Notes: generated by a model from the letters alone, not told the origin. DNA of 64,000 nt from Pachypanchax playfairii (GCA_006937955.1 SSNP01000015.1:1175851-1239850); one strand, 5' to 3'; shown: positions 13,073-24,838, counted from the first letter of the stretch. Program-made: numbers and translations.

Positions 13073-13985
13073 TGTGACGGCGCCGCCACGGAACGGCATC
13101 GAGCAGGCGGAGAGCCCTGTCACTGAAGAGATCCGACCGGAACCGGATCCTCCTGCCACCAGGTCACTCCCACCTACCCTGAAGGGAAAGAGGCAGAACT
13201 CACTCCACTCGTCTGTCTGTCTGTCCATCTGTCCATCTATCTGTCTCTCACTCTTTATTTATTCTGGCCCGTCTTACGAGAGTTTATTTTCATTCATTCT
13301 GGTAAAAAGTCCAACTAAACTAAACACTATTAAAGTATTCAGATTGTCTTCCAAAAGGGAAGTGTTACATGCTCCATGACTCTTTATCCCATCAGGTGTG
13401 TGTGTGTGTGTCTGTGTGTGCGTGTGTGTGTGTCGACATGATAAAACAGGAAATTCTGCATTTTCTGGTTCAGATCTATAAAGAATTATGATTTCATCTG
13501 TTTGTAGAGAAGAAATAAGACACACACACGTTCCCCCCCCCCCCCCGTGTGTGTGTGTATAACATTCACTGTGACTGAACACAGTGTTGTATATTTGTGT
13601 AAATGGTGGTGAACTCTGGTTCGGTCTCCATGACGATCTCACCGGACGAGTCCTGAACTGTACGGTTACAGACGGTTTTGCCAATTTCCTCTTCGGTCTG
13701 TTTTATTTTCTGGTCTCAGAAATGTTCTTTATGTTGCAGCTGAAACGCACAAGCGCAGTGCTGGAGGACGTTTTGTTTATTTGAATAAATTAGGAGGTTT
13801 AATCTCGTGCCACAGACTCTTTGGTTTGGATCAGCAGAGTTCTGAGAAGAAACTGGATTCTAAATGTAGGACATGGGAGGACGTGCCGAGCTGCAGAAGA
13901 TCCACCTGATGCGTCTCTTTTCTAAACCTCTTGGTCAGCTGTTACTATGAATCCATGTTGACCCACATACAATAAAAAGAATCCT
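13073..13985 (+). other. dlat: dlat 3' untranslated region
   Basis: Non-coding sequence after the dlat stop, with a (TG)n tract around 13397-13432, a run of 14 C at 13533-13546 and AATAAA at 13784-13789 and 13971-13976. The second signal is followed by a plausible transcript end. From 13534 onward the text is repeated at 17588. Confidence 0.65.
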
Positions 13986-14182
13986 TTTGGCACCTGAAAC
14001 GGGCGTTTTGTTATTCTTTAATATGAAACACATTTTCCAACATATCCAGAGTTTCTGTGTTCATGTCAGCGGACCAATCAGAATCCTGTCAGTATCAATA
14101 ACACGACTATCAGCTGATCCTCATCACGTGAGTTTGTTTCATTAGATTAATGTGCTGCAGGTGTTCAACAAACATCCAAATC

Positions 14183-15398
14183 TACACTAACCGGCCACTT
14201 TATTAGGTACACCTGTCCAACTGCTCGTTAACACTTAATTTCTAATCAGCCAATCACATGGCGGCAACTCAGTGCATTTAGGCACGTACACATGGTCAAG
14301 ACAATCTCCTGCAGTTCAAACCGAGCATCAGTATGGGGAAGAAAGGTGATTTGAGTGACTTTGAACGTGGCATGGTTGTTGGTGCCAGAATGGCTGGTCT
14401 GAGTATTTCAGAAACTGCTGATCTACTGGGATTTTCACGCACAACCATCTCTAGGGTTTACAGAGAATGGTCCGAAAAAGAAAAAATATCCAGTGAGCGG
14501 CAGTTCTGTGGGCGGAAATGCCTTGTTGATGCCAGAGGTCAGAGGAGAATGGCCAGACTGGTTCGAGCTGATAGAAAGGCAACAGTGACTCAAATAACCA
14601 CTCGTTACAACCAAGGTAGGCAGAAGAGCATCTCTGAACGCACAGTACGTCGAACTTTGAGGCAGATGGGCTACAGCAGCAGAAGACCACGCNTGGGTGC
14701 CACTCCTTTCAGCTAAGAACAGGAAACTGAGGCTACAATTTGCACAAGCTCATCGAAATTGGACAATAGAAGATTGGAAAAACGTTGCCTGGTCTGATGA
14801 GTCTCGATTTCTGCTGCGACATTCGGATGGTAGGGTCAGAATTTGGCGTCAACAACATGAAAGCATGGATCCATCCTGCCTTGTATCAACGGTTCAGGCT
14901 GGTGGTGGTGGTGGGGAATATTTTCTTGGCACTCTTTGGGTCCCTTGGTACCAATTGAGCATCGTTACAACGCCACAGCCTACCTGAGTATTGTTGCTGA
15001 CCATGTCCATCCCTTAATGACCACAATGTACCCAACTTCTGATGGCTACTTTCAGCAGGATAATGCACCATGTCATAAAGCTGGAATCATCTCGGACTGG
15101 TTTCTTGAACATGACAATGAGTTCACTGTACTCAAATGGCCTCCACAGTCACCAGATCTCAATCCAATAGAGCATCTTTGGGATGTGGTGGAACGGGAGA
15201 TTCGCATCATGGATGTGCAGCCGACAAATCTGCGCCAACTGTGTGATGCCATCATGTCAATATGGACCAAACTCTCTGAGGAATGCTTCCAGCACCGTGT
15301 TGAATCTATGCCACGAAGAATTGAGGCAGTTCTGAAGGCAAAAGGGGGTCCAACCCGTTACTAGCATGGTGTACCTAATAAAGTGGCCGGTGAGTGTA
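14183..15398 (+). mobile_element. Tc1-like transposon, copy 1
   Basis: Bounded by TA on both sides. Inverted ends are ACACTAACCGGCCACTTTAT at the left and the complement of AATAAAGTGGCCGGTGAGTG at the right, with AGGTACACC just inside each. Length is about 1.2 kb, typical of Tc1-like elements. It carries a broken transposase gene. Confidence 0.92.
14333..15364 (+). pseudogene. Tc1-like transposase, frameshifted, copy 1
   Basis: Begins MGKKGDLSDFERGMV with helix-turn-helix regions (SISETADLLGFSRTTISRVY). The DDE catalytic pieces are visible: WSDESRF, QQDNAPCH and SPDLNPIEHLWD. Two breaks disturb the frame. An N inserted at 14692 is absent from the other copy. A change in the Gly-rich stretch at about 14901-14918 shifts the reading frame, and the C-terminal half continues in another frame from about 14936. 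The second break resembles a short deletion relative to intact relatives. The product would not be functional. Confidence 0.88.
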
Positions 15399-17316
15399 GT
15401 TTTGGAACTATCAGAGACCTGCAGCCCTGAGGAGGTTGTTTGCAGCTTTTGTTACCATGGTGACAGAGTCATGGAGGAAACCTGAAGTTACCTCGACAAA
15501 CAGTTTTCCATCACGTGATGACAGCACATCAGCTGATCAGTAATTTCAGCAAACAGTGAAAACATTTTACGGAACAGAGATTTAGTTGATGCCTGTGACA
15601 TTAAACGAATCGTAAACCATCTTTCTGACGTCACCATGGTAACAAGGTAAAGGATGATGAGGAAGAGAGATGACAGGAGCCCAAACAATCTGCGAGACGT
15701 GGAGAGAAACAGCTGCTCTCAGCGACAGGAAACGAACTAAAAGGTCAAGTCTGAGAACTTGAAAAGGTCGAGCATTGCTTCAGAACAACCTCAACAATCT
15801 TGATTTTTTTTTTTTTCAGCCAAATTCTGAGATTTTTATTATAAAACCAGAGCAGGACACAATGAAACCTGCTTGTTTTTCTAACCTAGTTACAACTGCA
15901 CGCAGATTATTACAGATTAGAAATGCGTGAAGCTCATTAAACATGAAGTGTTGACTGGTTTTACTTTGGGCCCTCGTGGCAGCAAACTGAGCCGATGACT
16001 GGCGTTTTTAGTAAATTAGGATGATCACAGGAAAACTTTGCAGGCAGATCAACTTACATGAGTCACAGAATTTGAATGTAAATCCATCAAACGGCAGCTC
16101 TGACTGTTTTGTTTAGCCCACAGGTCAGAATCAGCACGACTCGCTGGCGGTGTCACAAACTCATCTCTGAATGTTTCTTCACTCCACTGACAACCTCAGA
16201 TCTTACACTGCCTGGAATCTTAAAATATTATTTAAAAAATAATAATCCAGAAAGTGGAAAGTTTTTTTAAGAGCTGATTTGTGCCTCTATTGTGATGGAC
16301 TGGATTGTTTAGATTAAGAACATAACTTGTTCTGTATTTGGTCTCTAACGTGTTTAGGTAAAGGGAAGTAATGACGTCACAACACATCTTAAAAGGTTTT
16401 TGGTGCTAAAAAAATAAAATGTGGATTATTTTCCTACCTGTAAATAATATTATTAATAATAAAGCAGTTTTAGTTTATCGATGAACTTCATACTGAGAAC
16501 TAGAAAAACTTTTCTAAAAATATCTAAGATTAAAATTTACTAAATAAAATCACAACAGAGAAACTATCTCTGACGTGGACAGGAAGTTAAAACAGGTAAA
16601 ATGTCACATTTTATTTTAAAACAACAACTTTGATCACATTCTACAAATCTGTTTTTGCTCTTCTTCTCTAACAGGATCAGCTGTATCAATCTCAAGCATG
16701 AACTCTGCCCTCTGGTGGAGGGTCTGAGTACTACAGCTGGCAAGTGCCATTTTTATTGAAATTATTGTGTAATTATATAATAAAATATATTATCTAATTA
16801 TGGAATTATTGTTTGAACACATGGACATGCTGAACACGTGGAAGATGCATGTTTTACATGTTGTCCTAAACATGCGTTAGGGTAACTGATGGTTGTAAAT
16901 CATCCCTAACCGTGTGTGTTGTTTGTTTCTAGGTGGTCCTGTGATGGACATGTCCTGGGTGGACTCCCGGCTGCAGCCCTCGTGACCCTGCAGAAACATG
17001 CGTATGGAAATGGATTTAACTTTGTTCTTGTCCGTGCTGTCGGTTTGCAGCCGTGTGTCAGAGTGAAATGGTTCCTACAAGGCAGCTGCTGTGGTCTCAC
17101 TAGCAGCCCCTCCTGAAGGTCCCACTGCAGTCAGTCTGGACATGGTCCTGTGGTCTCCAGTGTTTCTGAGCCCAGAGAGTTAAAGCTGGGGGAATGAGGA
17201 CAGAGGGAGGGTGGGGTCAGTTGCATCACTCACTACATTAATCATGCATGCCTGGATTTTTGGCCACCACTTAGTGAGACAGAGGACGGGCTGCCTCTCT
17301 GTTTTCCCTCTCAGCC
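15399..17316. other. Intergenic DNA, no gene seen (copy 1)
   Basis: AT-rich sequence without coding signal. It holds a repeat fragment at about 16930-17010 (GGTCCTGTGATGGACATG) and a CTCF-like motif at 16705-16718. The same text recurs at 19452-21369. Confidence 0.7.
16705..16718 (-). promoter_or_regulatory. Candidate CTCF-binding motif (copy 1)
   Basis: On the minus strand this reads CCACCAGAGGGCAG, which fits CCASYAGRKGGCRS throughout. It lies between dlat and the Ig gene. The same site is printed again at 20758-20771. Confidence 0.4.
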
Positions 17317-17380
17317 ATGGGTTCTCCTGGAAGATGGACGCTCTGGACGGTGTGTGGATGTTTCGCCATTTGGGAGAACG
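17317..17380 (+). pseudogene. Extra copy of the Ig-gene signal-peptide exon
   Basis: Identical to exon 1 of the Ig gene at 21370-21433, including the GTGAGT donor. It lies in the segment printed twice, so it is best read as an assembly duplicate and not as an alternative first exon. Confidence 0.75.
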
Positions 17381-17577
17381 GTGAGTCGGTCCTGTTGTCT
17401 GGTGAGACAAAGAGGACAGATGACGGCCTGTAATTTTGCTCACAGGATGAAGCTGCAGGAACTGATCCGTCTTTCCTCCAATTCTTCACACTGACTGAGA
17501 AAAATGAAATGTCTGATTTTCCAGCTTGTGAAGCGAATCGATCTTCATTGAAACCATAAAGAAGTTTGTTTTGATTG

Positions 17578-17587
17578 NNNNNNNNNN
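17578..17587. other. Assembly gap of 10 N
   Basis: Ten consecutive N, a conventional placeholder. The sequence on the right begins with a run of 13 C that matches the C run at 13533-13546. Confidence 0.99.
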
Positions 17588-18236
17588 CCCCCCCCCCCCC
17601 GTGTGTGTGTGTATAACATTCACTGTGACTGAACACAGTGTTGTATATTTGTGTAAATGGTGGTGAACTCTGGTTCGGTCTCCATGACGATCTCACCGGA
17701 CGAGTCCTGAACTGTACGGTTACAGACGGTTTTGCCAATTTCCTCTTCGGTCTGTTTTATTTTCTGGTCTCAGAAATGTTCTTTATGTTGCAGCTGAAAC
17801 GCACAAGCGCAGTGCTGGAGGACGTTTTGTTTATTTGAATAAATTAGGAGGTTTAATCTCGTGCCACAGACTCTTTGGTTTGGATCAGCAGAGTTCTGAG
17901 AAGAAACTGGATTCTAAATGTAGGACATGGGAGGACGTGCCGAGCTGCAGAAGATCCACCTGATGCGTCTCTTTTCTAAACCTCTTGGTCAGCTGTTACT
18001 ATGAATCCATGTTGACCCACATACAATAAAAAGAATCCTTTTGGCACCTGAAACGGGCGTTTTGTTATTCTTTAATATGAAACACATTTTCCAACATATC
18101 CAGAGTTTCTGTGTTCATGTCAGCGGACCAATCAGAATCCTGTCAGTATCAATAACACGACTATCAGCTGATCCTCATCACGTGAGTTTGTTTCATTAGA
18201 TTAATGTGCTGCAGGTGTTCAACAAACATCCAAATC

Positions 18237-19451
18237 TACACTAACCGGCCACTTTATTAGGTACACCTGTCCAACTGCTCGTTAACACTTAATTTCTAAT
18301 CAGCCAATCACATGGCGGCAACTCAGTGCATTTAGGCACGTACACATGGTCAAGACAATCTCCTGCAGTTCAAACCGAGCATCAGTATGGGGAAGAAAGG
18401 TGATTTGAGTGACTTTGAACGTGGCATGGTTGTTGGTGCCAGAATGGCTGGTCTGAGTATTTCAGAAACTGCTGATCTACTGGGATTTTCACGCACAACC
18501 ATCTCTAGGGTTTACAGAGAATGGTCCGAAAAAGAAAAAATATCCAGTGAGCGGCAGTTCTGTGGGCGGAAATGCCTTGTTGATGCCAGAGGTCAGAGGA
18601 GAATGGCCAGACTGGTTCGAGCTGATAGAAAGGCAACAGTGACTCAAATAACCACTCGTTACAACCAAGGTAGGCAGAAGAGCATCTCTGAACGCACAGT
18701 ACGTCGAACTTTGAGGCAGATGGGCTACAGCAGCAGAAGACCACGCTGGGTGCCACTCCTTTCAGCTAAGAACAGGAAACTGAGGCTACAATTTGCACAA
18801 GCTCATCGAAATTGGACAATAGAAGATTGGAAAAACGTTGCCTGGTCTGATGAGTCTCGATTTCTGCTGCGACATTCGGATGGTAGGGTCAGAATTTGGC
18901 GTCAACAACATGAAAGCATGGATCCATCCTGCCTTGTATCAACGGTTCAGGCTGGTGGTGGTGGTGGGGAATATTTTCTTGGCACTCTTTGGGTCCCTTG
19001 GTACCAATTGAGCATCGTTACAACGCCACAGCCTACCTGAGTATTGTTGCTGACCATGTCCATCCCTTAATGACCACAATGTACCCAACTTCTGATGGCT
19101 ACTTTCAGCAGGATAATGCACCATGTCATAAAGCTGGAATCATCTCGGACTGGTTTCTTGAACATGACAATGAGTTCACTGTACTCAAATGGCCTCCACA
19201 GTCACCAGATCTCAATCCAATAGAGCATCTTTGGGATGTGGTGGAACGGGAGATTCGCATCATGGATGTGCAGCCGACAAATCTGCGCCAACTGTGTGAT
19301 GCCATCATGTCAATATGGACCAAACTCTCTGAGGAATGCTTCCAGCACCGTGTTGAATCTATGCCACGAAGAATTGAGGCAGTTCTGAAGGCAAAAGGGG
19401 GTCCAACCCGTTACTAGCATGGTGTACCTAATAAAGTGGCCGGTGAGTGTA
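18237..19451 (+). mobile_element. Tc1-like transposon, copy 2
   Basis: Same element as at 14183-15398, with the same TA flanks and inverted ends. This copy lacks the inserted N, so its sequence is the better guide to the element. Identical flanks show that it is the same insertion and not a second jump. Confidence 0.92.
18387..19417 (+). pseudogene. Tc1-like transposase, frameshifted, copy 2
   Basis: The first frame runs 18387-19040 and carries the DNA-binding region and the first catalytic Asp (WSDESRF). Its match to Tc1 transposases stops in the Gly run near 18955-18971. The rest, with QQDNAPCH and SPDLNPIEHLWD, continues in another frame from about 18989 to the stop at 19417. Together they cover nearly the usual 340 residues. 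One frame break makes this a pseudogene. Because the break is in both copies it belongs to the genome and is not a local base-call error of one copy. Confidence 0.9.
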
Positions 19452-20757
19452 GTTTTGGAACTATCAGAGACCTGCAGCCCTGAGGAGGTTGTTTGCAGCT
19501 TTTGTTACCATGGTGACAGAGTCATGGAGGAAACCTGAAGTTACCTCGACAAACAGTTTTCCATCACGTGATGACAGCACATCAGCTGATCAGTAATTTC
19601 AGCAAACAGTGAAAACATTTTACGGAACAGAGATTTAGTTGATGCCTGTGACATTAAACGAATCGTAAACCATCTTTCTGACGTCACCATGGTAACAAGG
19701 TAAAGGATGATGAGGAAGAGAGATGACAGGAGCCCAAACAATCTGCGAGACGTGGAGAGAAACAGCTGCTCTCAGCGACAGGAAACGAACTAAAAGGTCA
19801 AGTCTGAGAACTTGAAAAGGTCGAGCATTGCTTCAGAACAACCTCAACAATCTTGATTTTTTTTTTTTTCAGCCAAATTCTGAGATTTTTATTATAAAAC
19901 CAGAGCAGGACACAATGAAACCTGCTTGTTTTTCTAACCTAGTTACAACTGCACGCAGATTATTACAGATTAGAAATGCGTGAAGCTCATTAAACATGAA
20001 GTGTTGACTGGTTTTACTTTGGGCCCTCGTGGCAGCAAACTGAGCCGATGACTGGCGTTTTTAGTAAATTAGGATGATCACAGGAAAACTTTGCAGGCAG
20101 ATCAACTTACATGAGTCACAGAATTTGAATGTAAATCCATCAAACGGCAGCTCTGACTGTTTTGTTTAGCCCACAGGTCAGAATCAGCACGACTCGCTGG
20201 CGGTGTCACAAACTCATCTCTGAATGTTTCTTCACTCCACTGACAACCTCAGATCTTACACTGCCTGGAATCTTAAAATATTATTTAAAAAATAATAATC
20301 CAGAAAGTGGAAAGTTTTTTTAAGAGCTGATTTGTGCCTCTATTGTGATGGACTGGATTGTTTAGATTAAGAACATAACTTGTTCTGTATTTGGTCTCTA
20401 ACGTGTTTAGGTAAAGGGAAGTAATGACGTCACAACACATCTTAAAAGGTTTTTGGTGCTAAAAAAATAAAATGTGGATTATTTTCCTACCTGTAAATAA
20501 TATTATTAATAATAAAGCAGTTTTAGTTTATCGATGAACTTCATACTGAGAACTAGAAAAACTTTTCTAAAAATATCTAAGATTAAAATTTACTAAATAA
20601 AATCACAACAGAGAAACTATCTCTGACGTGGACAGGAAGTTAAAACAGGTAAAATGTCACATTTTATTTTAAAACAACAACTTTGATCACATTCTACAAA
20701 TCTGTTTTTGCTCTTCTTCTCTAACAGGATCAGCTGTATCAATCTCAAGCATGAACT

Positions 20758-20771
20758 CTGCCCTCTGGTGG
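20758..20771 (-). promoter_or_regulatory. Candidate CTCF-binding motif (copy 2)
   Basis: Second printing of the motif at 16705-16718, on the minus strand CCACCAGAGGGCAG. If the duplication is an artefact, only one such site exists, about 600 bases upstream of the Ig gene's first exon. Confidence 0.4.
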
Positions 20772-21369
20772 AGGGTCTGAGTACTACAGCTGGCAAGTGC
20801 CATTTTTATTGAAATTATTGTGTAATTATATAATAAAATATATTATCTAATTATGGAATTATTGTTTGAACACATGGACATGCTGAACACGTGGAAGATG
20901 CATGTTTTACATGTTGTCCTAAACATGCGTTAGGGTAACTGATGGTTGTAAATCATCCCTAACCGTGTGTGTTGTTTGTTTCTAGGTGGTCCTGTGATGG
21001 ACATGTCCTGGGTGGACTCCCGGCTGCAGCCCTCGTGACCCTGCAGAAACATGCGTATGGAAATGGATTTAACTTTGTTCTTGTCCGTGCTGTCGGTTTG
21101 CAGCCGTGTGTCAGAGTGAAATGGTTCCTACAAGGCAGCTGCTGTGGTCTCACTAGCAGCCCCTCCTGAAGGTCCCACTGCAGTCAGTCTGGACATGGTC
21201 CTGTGGTCTCCAGTGTTTCTGAGCCCAGAGAGTTAAAGCTGGGGGAATGAGGACAGAGGGAGGGTGGGGTCAGTTGCATCACTCACTACATTAATCATGC
21301 ATGCCTGGATTTTTGGCCACCACTTAGTGAGACAGAGGACGGGCTGCCTCTCTGTTTTCCCTCTCAGCC

Positions 21370-24072
21370 ATGGGTTCTCCTGGAAGATGGACGCTCTGGA
21401 CGGTGTGTGGATGTTTCGCCATTTGGGAGAACGGTGAGTCGGTCCTGTTGTCTGGTGAGACAAAGAGGACAGATGACGGCCTGTAATTTTGCTCACAGGA
21501 TGAAGCTGCAGGAACTGATCCGTCTTTCCTCCAATTCTTCACACTGACTGAGAAAAATGAAATGTCTGATTTTCCAGCTTGTGAAGCGAATCGATCTTCA
21601 TTGAAACCATAAAGAAGTTTGTTTTGATTGTATCTCTGACAGCTGACGTGCTGGAGAAGGTTCTGGGTCATCCAGAGCATCATGGTCCATGTACTGGATC
21701 TTGTCTGGGTTCTTGCAGATGTTTCACTTCACATCTGGGAGAACAGGTTTTTGTTGAGCTGGTTTGCATGTGAGATGTTTTGGTAACATGCTTTACGGTG
21801 TGAATCAGAGGATTCGATTCATTACTGTCTGTCCAGAACATGAACTACACTGTCCTTAAAGCAGGTTCTTCATCCTGTAGATGAATGAAGGAAAACTCCA
21901 GCTGCTTTTTGATTAAATCTACTCAGATTAAGCAGCTGATTTGGACCTTTTGAATCTGAATATCACGGATTCTTCAGGTTGATGTAGAAACTGCTGATTT
22001 ACATGGAAACAGGTCTGTGAATCAGAGCAGCTGAAGTGGGTTGTTGTTCCACTCGCTCTCTGATCGGTTTGGCTCACACTCAACGCTGTCAAGTTTAATT
22101 ACCAACTGATACACACACACACACAAAAGACCTGAGGGTGTCAGAGGAAGAGGAGGTTGATAATTGCAGTAATGATGGGGGAGAGGGGAACGAACTGACT
22201 CAGTTTAAATCATAATAAACCAGGAGGAGCTTTATAAATAACTTCTTCTTCTTAAAGATGTTACTTGTTTTATTTTTGTCTCTTTGTTTCCAGCTGCACT
22301 TAAGATCAGTATGAGTGAAAGCAGTCTGGAGGTGGTTCGAGGGGACTCGGTCATCCTGCCCTGCTCCTTCTCCACCTCCTCTCGCCTCTCTGCACTCAAC
22401 ATCATCTGGACCTTGGCTCGCTTCTCCAGTCCAGACTCGCCCATTCAGGTCTGACGGCTCCCGAACTGATGCAAGGAGAGAACGAGTGTAGTAGAAATCA
22501 TGTGACGTTTCATCTGAAAACTTGTGTTCTTTGTAAACAACCTCCAGGTGATTGTGTACGACCACGAGCAGGTGGTTGAAGACCCCTCCCTCATCGGCAG
22601 GGTGGGTTTTACAGGTACCTCAAACCCGTGAAGCTGTTCATGTTTTACTTGACTCAGATAGATAAAATCTCATCATGTGCTGTGAACCCGCTGCAGCTCT
22701 TCCTCTGAGTGCAGACATCCTCCTGAACGACACACGAGTATCTGATGCAGGGATTTACCGCTGCATGGTCAACAACCTCCCAGAGACCGCTGACCCCGGG
22801 GTCGGAGAGCTGGAACTCAGTGTCCTGGGTAGGAGATGATAAAAAACCCACAATGTGCAGACGAGATCCTGATCTGACGTCCCTGCAGGTTTCTAACAGC
22901 TGTTTGTTTGGTTTTTATGTGCAGAGCCTCCGTCGCTGCCTGAGTGTAAATGGGATGGAGATACTGACATGGGGGGAAGTGTCCGTCTGTCCTGCTCGGT
23001 GGCAGAGGGCGTTCCGATCCCAGACATCCGCTGGAAGAAAGTGAACCCCGAGGAAATTTCACTTCCCATCAACATGGAGGGTGAATGTCACACAGACAGT
23101 AAAATACAATAAAACATGAATGAACCAGCTGTTTCCTGGGAAACAGTCCATTCTACACCCTCACGCTGTCCTCTTTCTACTGTCATTAATGTGTCTCTCA
23201 GGGAACTTGTCAGGTTCGGTCCAAATAGTCAACGTGTCTTCTCAGACGTCGGGCTTGTATCGCTGCTCTGCCACCAACGTCCTGGGAACAGAAAGCTGCT
23301 ACGTCAACTTGGCCATTTACAGCGGTGAGTGTTTGTTTCAAGCCCCAGAATTCTCCTCGGACACCGACATGTTTCTATCCGTGTTCCTGGTGACTGATGG
23401 GTGAGAGGCGGGGTCACACCTGGACAGGTTGTCAGTCCATCACAGAGATGAACCACTCGCACACTTAGAGACATCAGTTAACCTCCAGCGGGAGGAAACT
23501 GGAGTCCCCAGTAAAAACACATGGACGTACAGGGAGAACCTGCAACCTTTGCTTTCCTGGTTCAGGTTTCTACCACCATAAATAAATCTTAACTGTCATA
23601 ATGGCGTTAATTCCCCCTGAGATAAAACTGACTCTGGTGTTGGTACTTTAAGCACAGCCGCTGACGCTCTCTCCCTCTCTATATATAAATTATTATTATC
23701 ATCTTTTGAATCGTTTTTTTAGGGGTTTGCAGTGGTACCTCCTCCAGCATGCTAGGTTTGCCCCCTACATCGAGAGTCGGCTCGGACTTCATGGACCTAA
23801 CACACTGAGTTTGATGACCAGATCTGGCCCCGGAGCCACCAGTTGACTTCTCTGTTTGTTTTGTCTCTGCAGCCCCGGACAGCCCGTCAGGTTTACTGCA
23901 GGCGGTGCTGCTCACGGCGGCCATGAGTTTGGTGCTGCTGGCCCTGCTGGTTCTCATCCTGTGGCTGCATCACACGGGTCAGGACGGGAGGTGGAAGGAG
24001 AGGAAGGCAGAGGAGGAGTGTTACAACGAGATCCGGTACACTCCGTCTTTGATGAAACGATCCTTCGTCTGA
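21370..24072 (+). CDS. CTX-family Ig membrane protein (IGSF11/VSIG2-like)
   Basis: Seven exons: 21370-21433, 22294-22448, 22548-22614, 22697-22828, 22925-23080, 23202-23324, 23873-24072; 298 codons. Exon 1 gives a short hydrophobic leader (WTLWTVCGCFAIW) and ends in phase 1, as is usual for Ig genes. A V-type domain (SVILPC...IIW...GIYRC) is followed by a C2-type domain (VRLSC...SGLYRC). The second domain has an extra Cys pair (LPECKWDG and ESCYVNL), a hallmark of the CTX group that includes CXADR, ESAM, CLMP, VSIG2 and IGSF11. N-glycosylation sites NDT, NLS and NVS are present. A transmembrane segment lies at about residues 240-264, then a tail of about 35 residues ending MKRSFV. Family members mediate cell-cell adhesion. 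The wording of the V and C2 domains is nearest to IGSF11 and VSIG2, but the tail is much shorter than in IGSF11, so I give no symbol. Poly(A) signal AATAAA at 24136-24141. Confidence 0.88.
23396..23545. repeat. Interspersed repeat fragment in Ig-gene intron 6
   Basis: GGGTGAGAGGCGGGGTCACACCTGG followed by CAGTCCATCACAGAGATGA and CAGGGAGAACCTGCAA matches, with decay, the block after the ATCC array at 47437-47675. It is a degraded copy of the same teleost family. Confidence 0.6.
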
Positions 24073-24141
24073 AGTCCTAAAACCACAGAGACCTTAGAGA
24101 ACTTGTTAGACGGTTTCTACAGCAAGAAGTTTGAAAATAAA

Positions 24142-24838
24142 CGTCCAACTTCTCACACTTGTTGTGTTTTATTTGGACTTCAGCTTCTGTGATTGAACGA
24201 CTGTTGAATTAAACACGAGATCTGGACTTCATGAGCCTGCGGTGGCAAAACCAAAATCAATTGGTCAATTAAATGATTAAATGTTGCCGCCAATTTTCGG
24301 AATCAGAAAAACATTCAATTTGTTCACATAGAGGGGGGCGGGACATAAAACTGTCTCTAGTCTGCTGTGTAACACCAGAGTCCCATATAAATATAACAAA
24401 TATATTATACAAACATTTATAATCACCATGATGGTGTGAAGGTGAGAAGGCGGGACTTTCCAGCTCGATCCTGGTCACAGATCCTGGCTCCAAAAAACAA
24501 AATGGCGGCTTCACTGTTGCACAAGCCATCATCCATCTTTATACATTCACACAACCTTCAGGAGTTTTAACCACCTGATTTGTTTTAACAAGTTCCAGAA
24601 CAAAAAAATACATTTTCTTAATTTAATATTGAATCATTGCTGATTTTTTTTTTTTCTGCGTCTCTTTTCCGCGGAGGCTTTCTAATTAAATATTTTAACG
24701 TTTTATATCTGGTCCCAAACAGCGCTGACGTTAAACTGCATCACCAACTGTAACTTCCTGTGTATAAAGACTGAAAATAAGCTGCTTGTTGTTTCCAACA
24801 ACAGAACGGAGTTCATTTGCAAACAAAGACACAAAAAC
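24142..24838. other. Interval between convergent gene ends
   Basis: Lies between the poly(A) signal of the Ig gene (+) and the likely end of the pcnx3 transcript (-). No coding signal or clear repeat was recognised. Confidence 0.6.

Larger units (their letters stand above)
13534..17577. repeat. First copy of a 4.04-kb segment printed twice
   Basis: This segment matches 17588-21630 base for base as far as I could follow, apart from one extra N at 14692 and one base in the length of the leading C run. It ends at a 10-N gap. It contains the end of the dlat 3'UTR, a Tc1-like element, intergenic DNA and the signal-peptide exon of the Ig gene. Probably the unmerged end of a contig. Confidence 0.9.
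17588..21630. repeat. Second copy of the 4.04-kb segment
   Basis: Starts directly after the N gap and repeats 13534-17577, then continues into unique sequence at 21631. This copy reads through to the rest of the Ig gene, so it is the one to use for annotation on the right side. Confidence 0.9.

Noticed and set aside
14183..19451. Two independent Tc1 insertions
   Set aside because: Flanks, ends and the frame break are identical for kilobases; it is one insertion printed twice.
13534..21630. Genuine recent segmental duplication
   Set aside because: Perfect identity, the 10-N gap and the start at a C homopolymer favour unmerged contig ends; kept as a finding to be tested.
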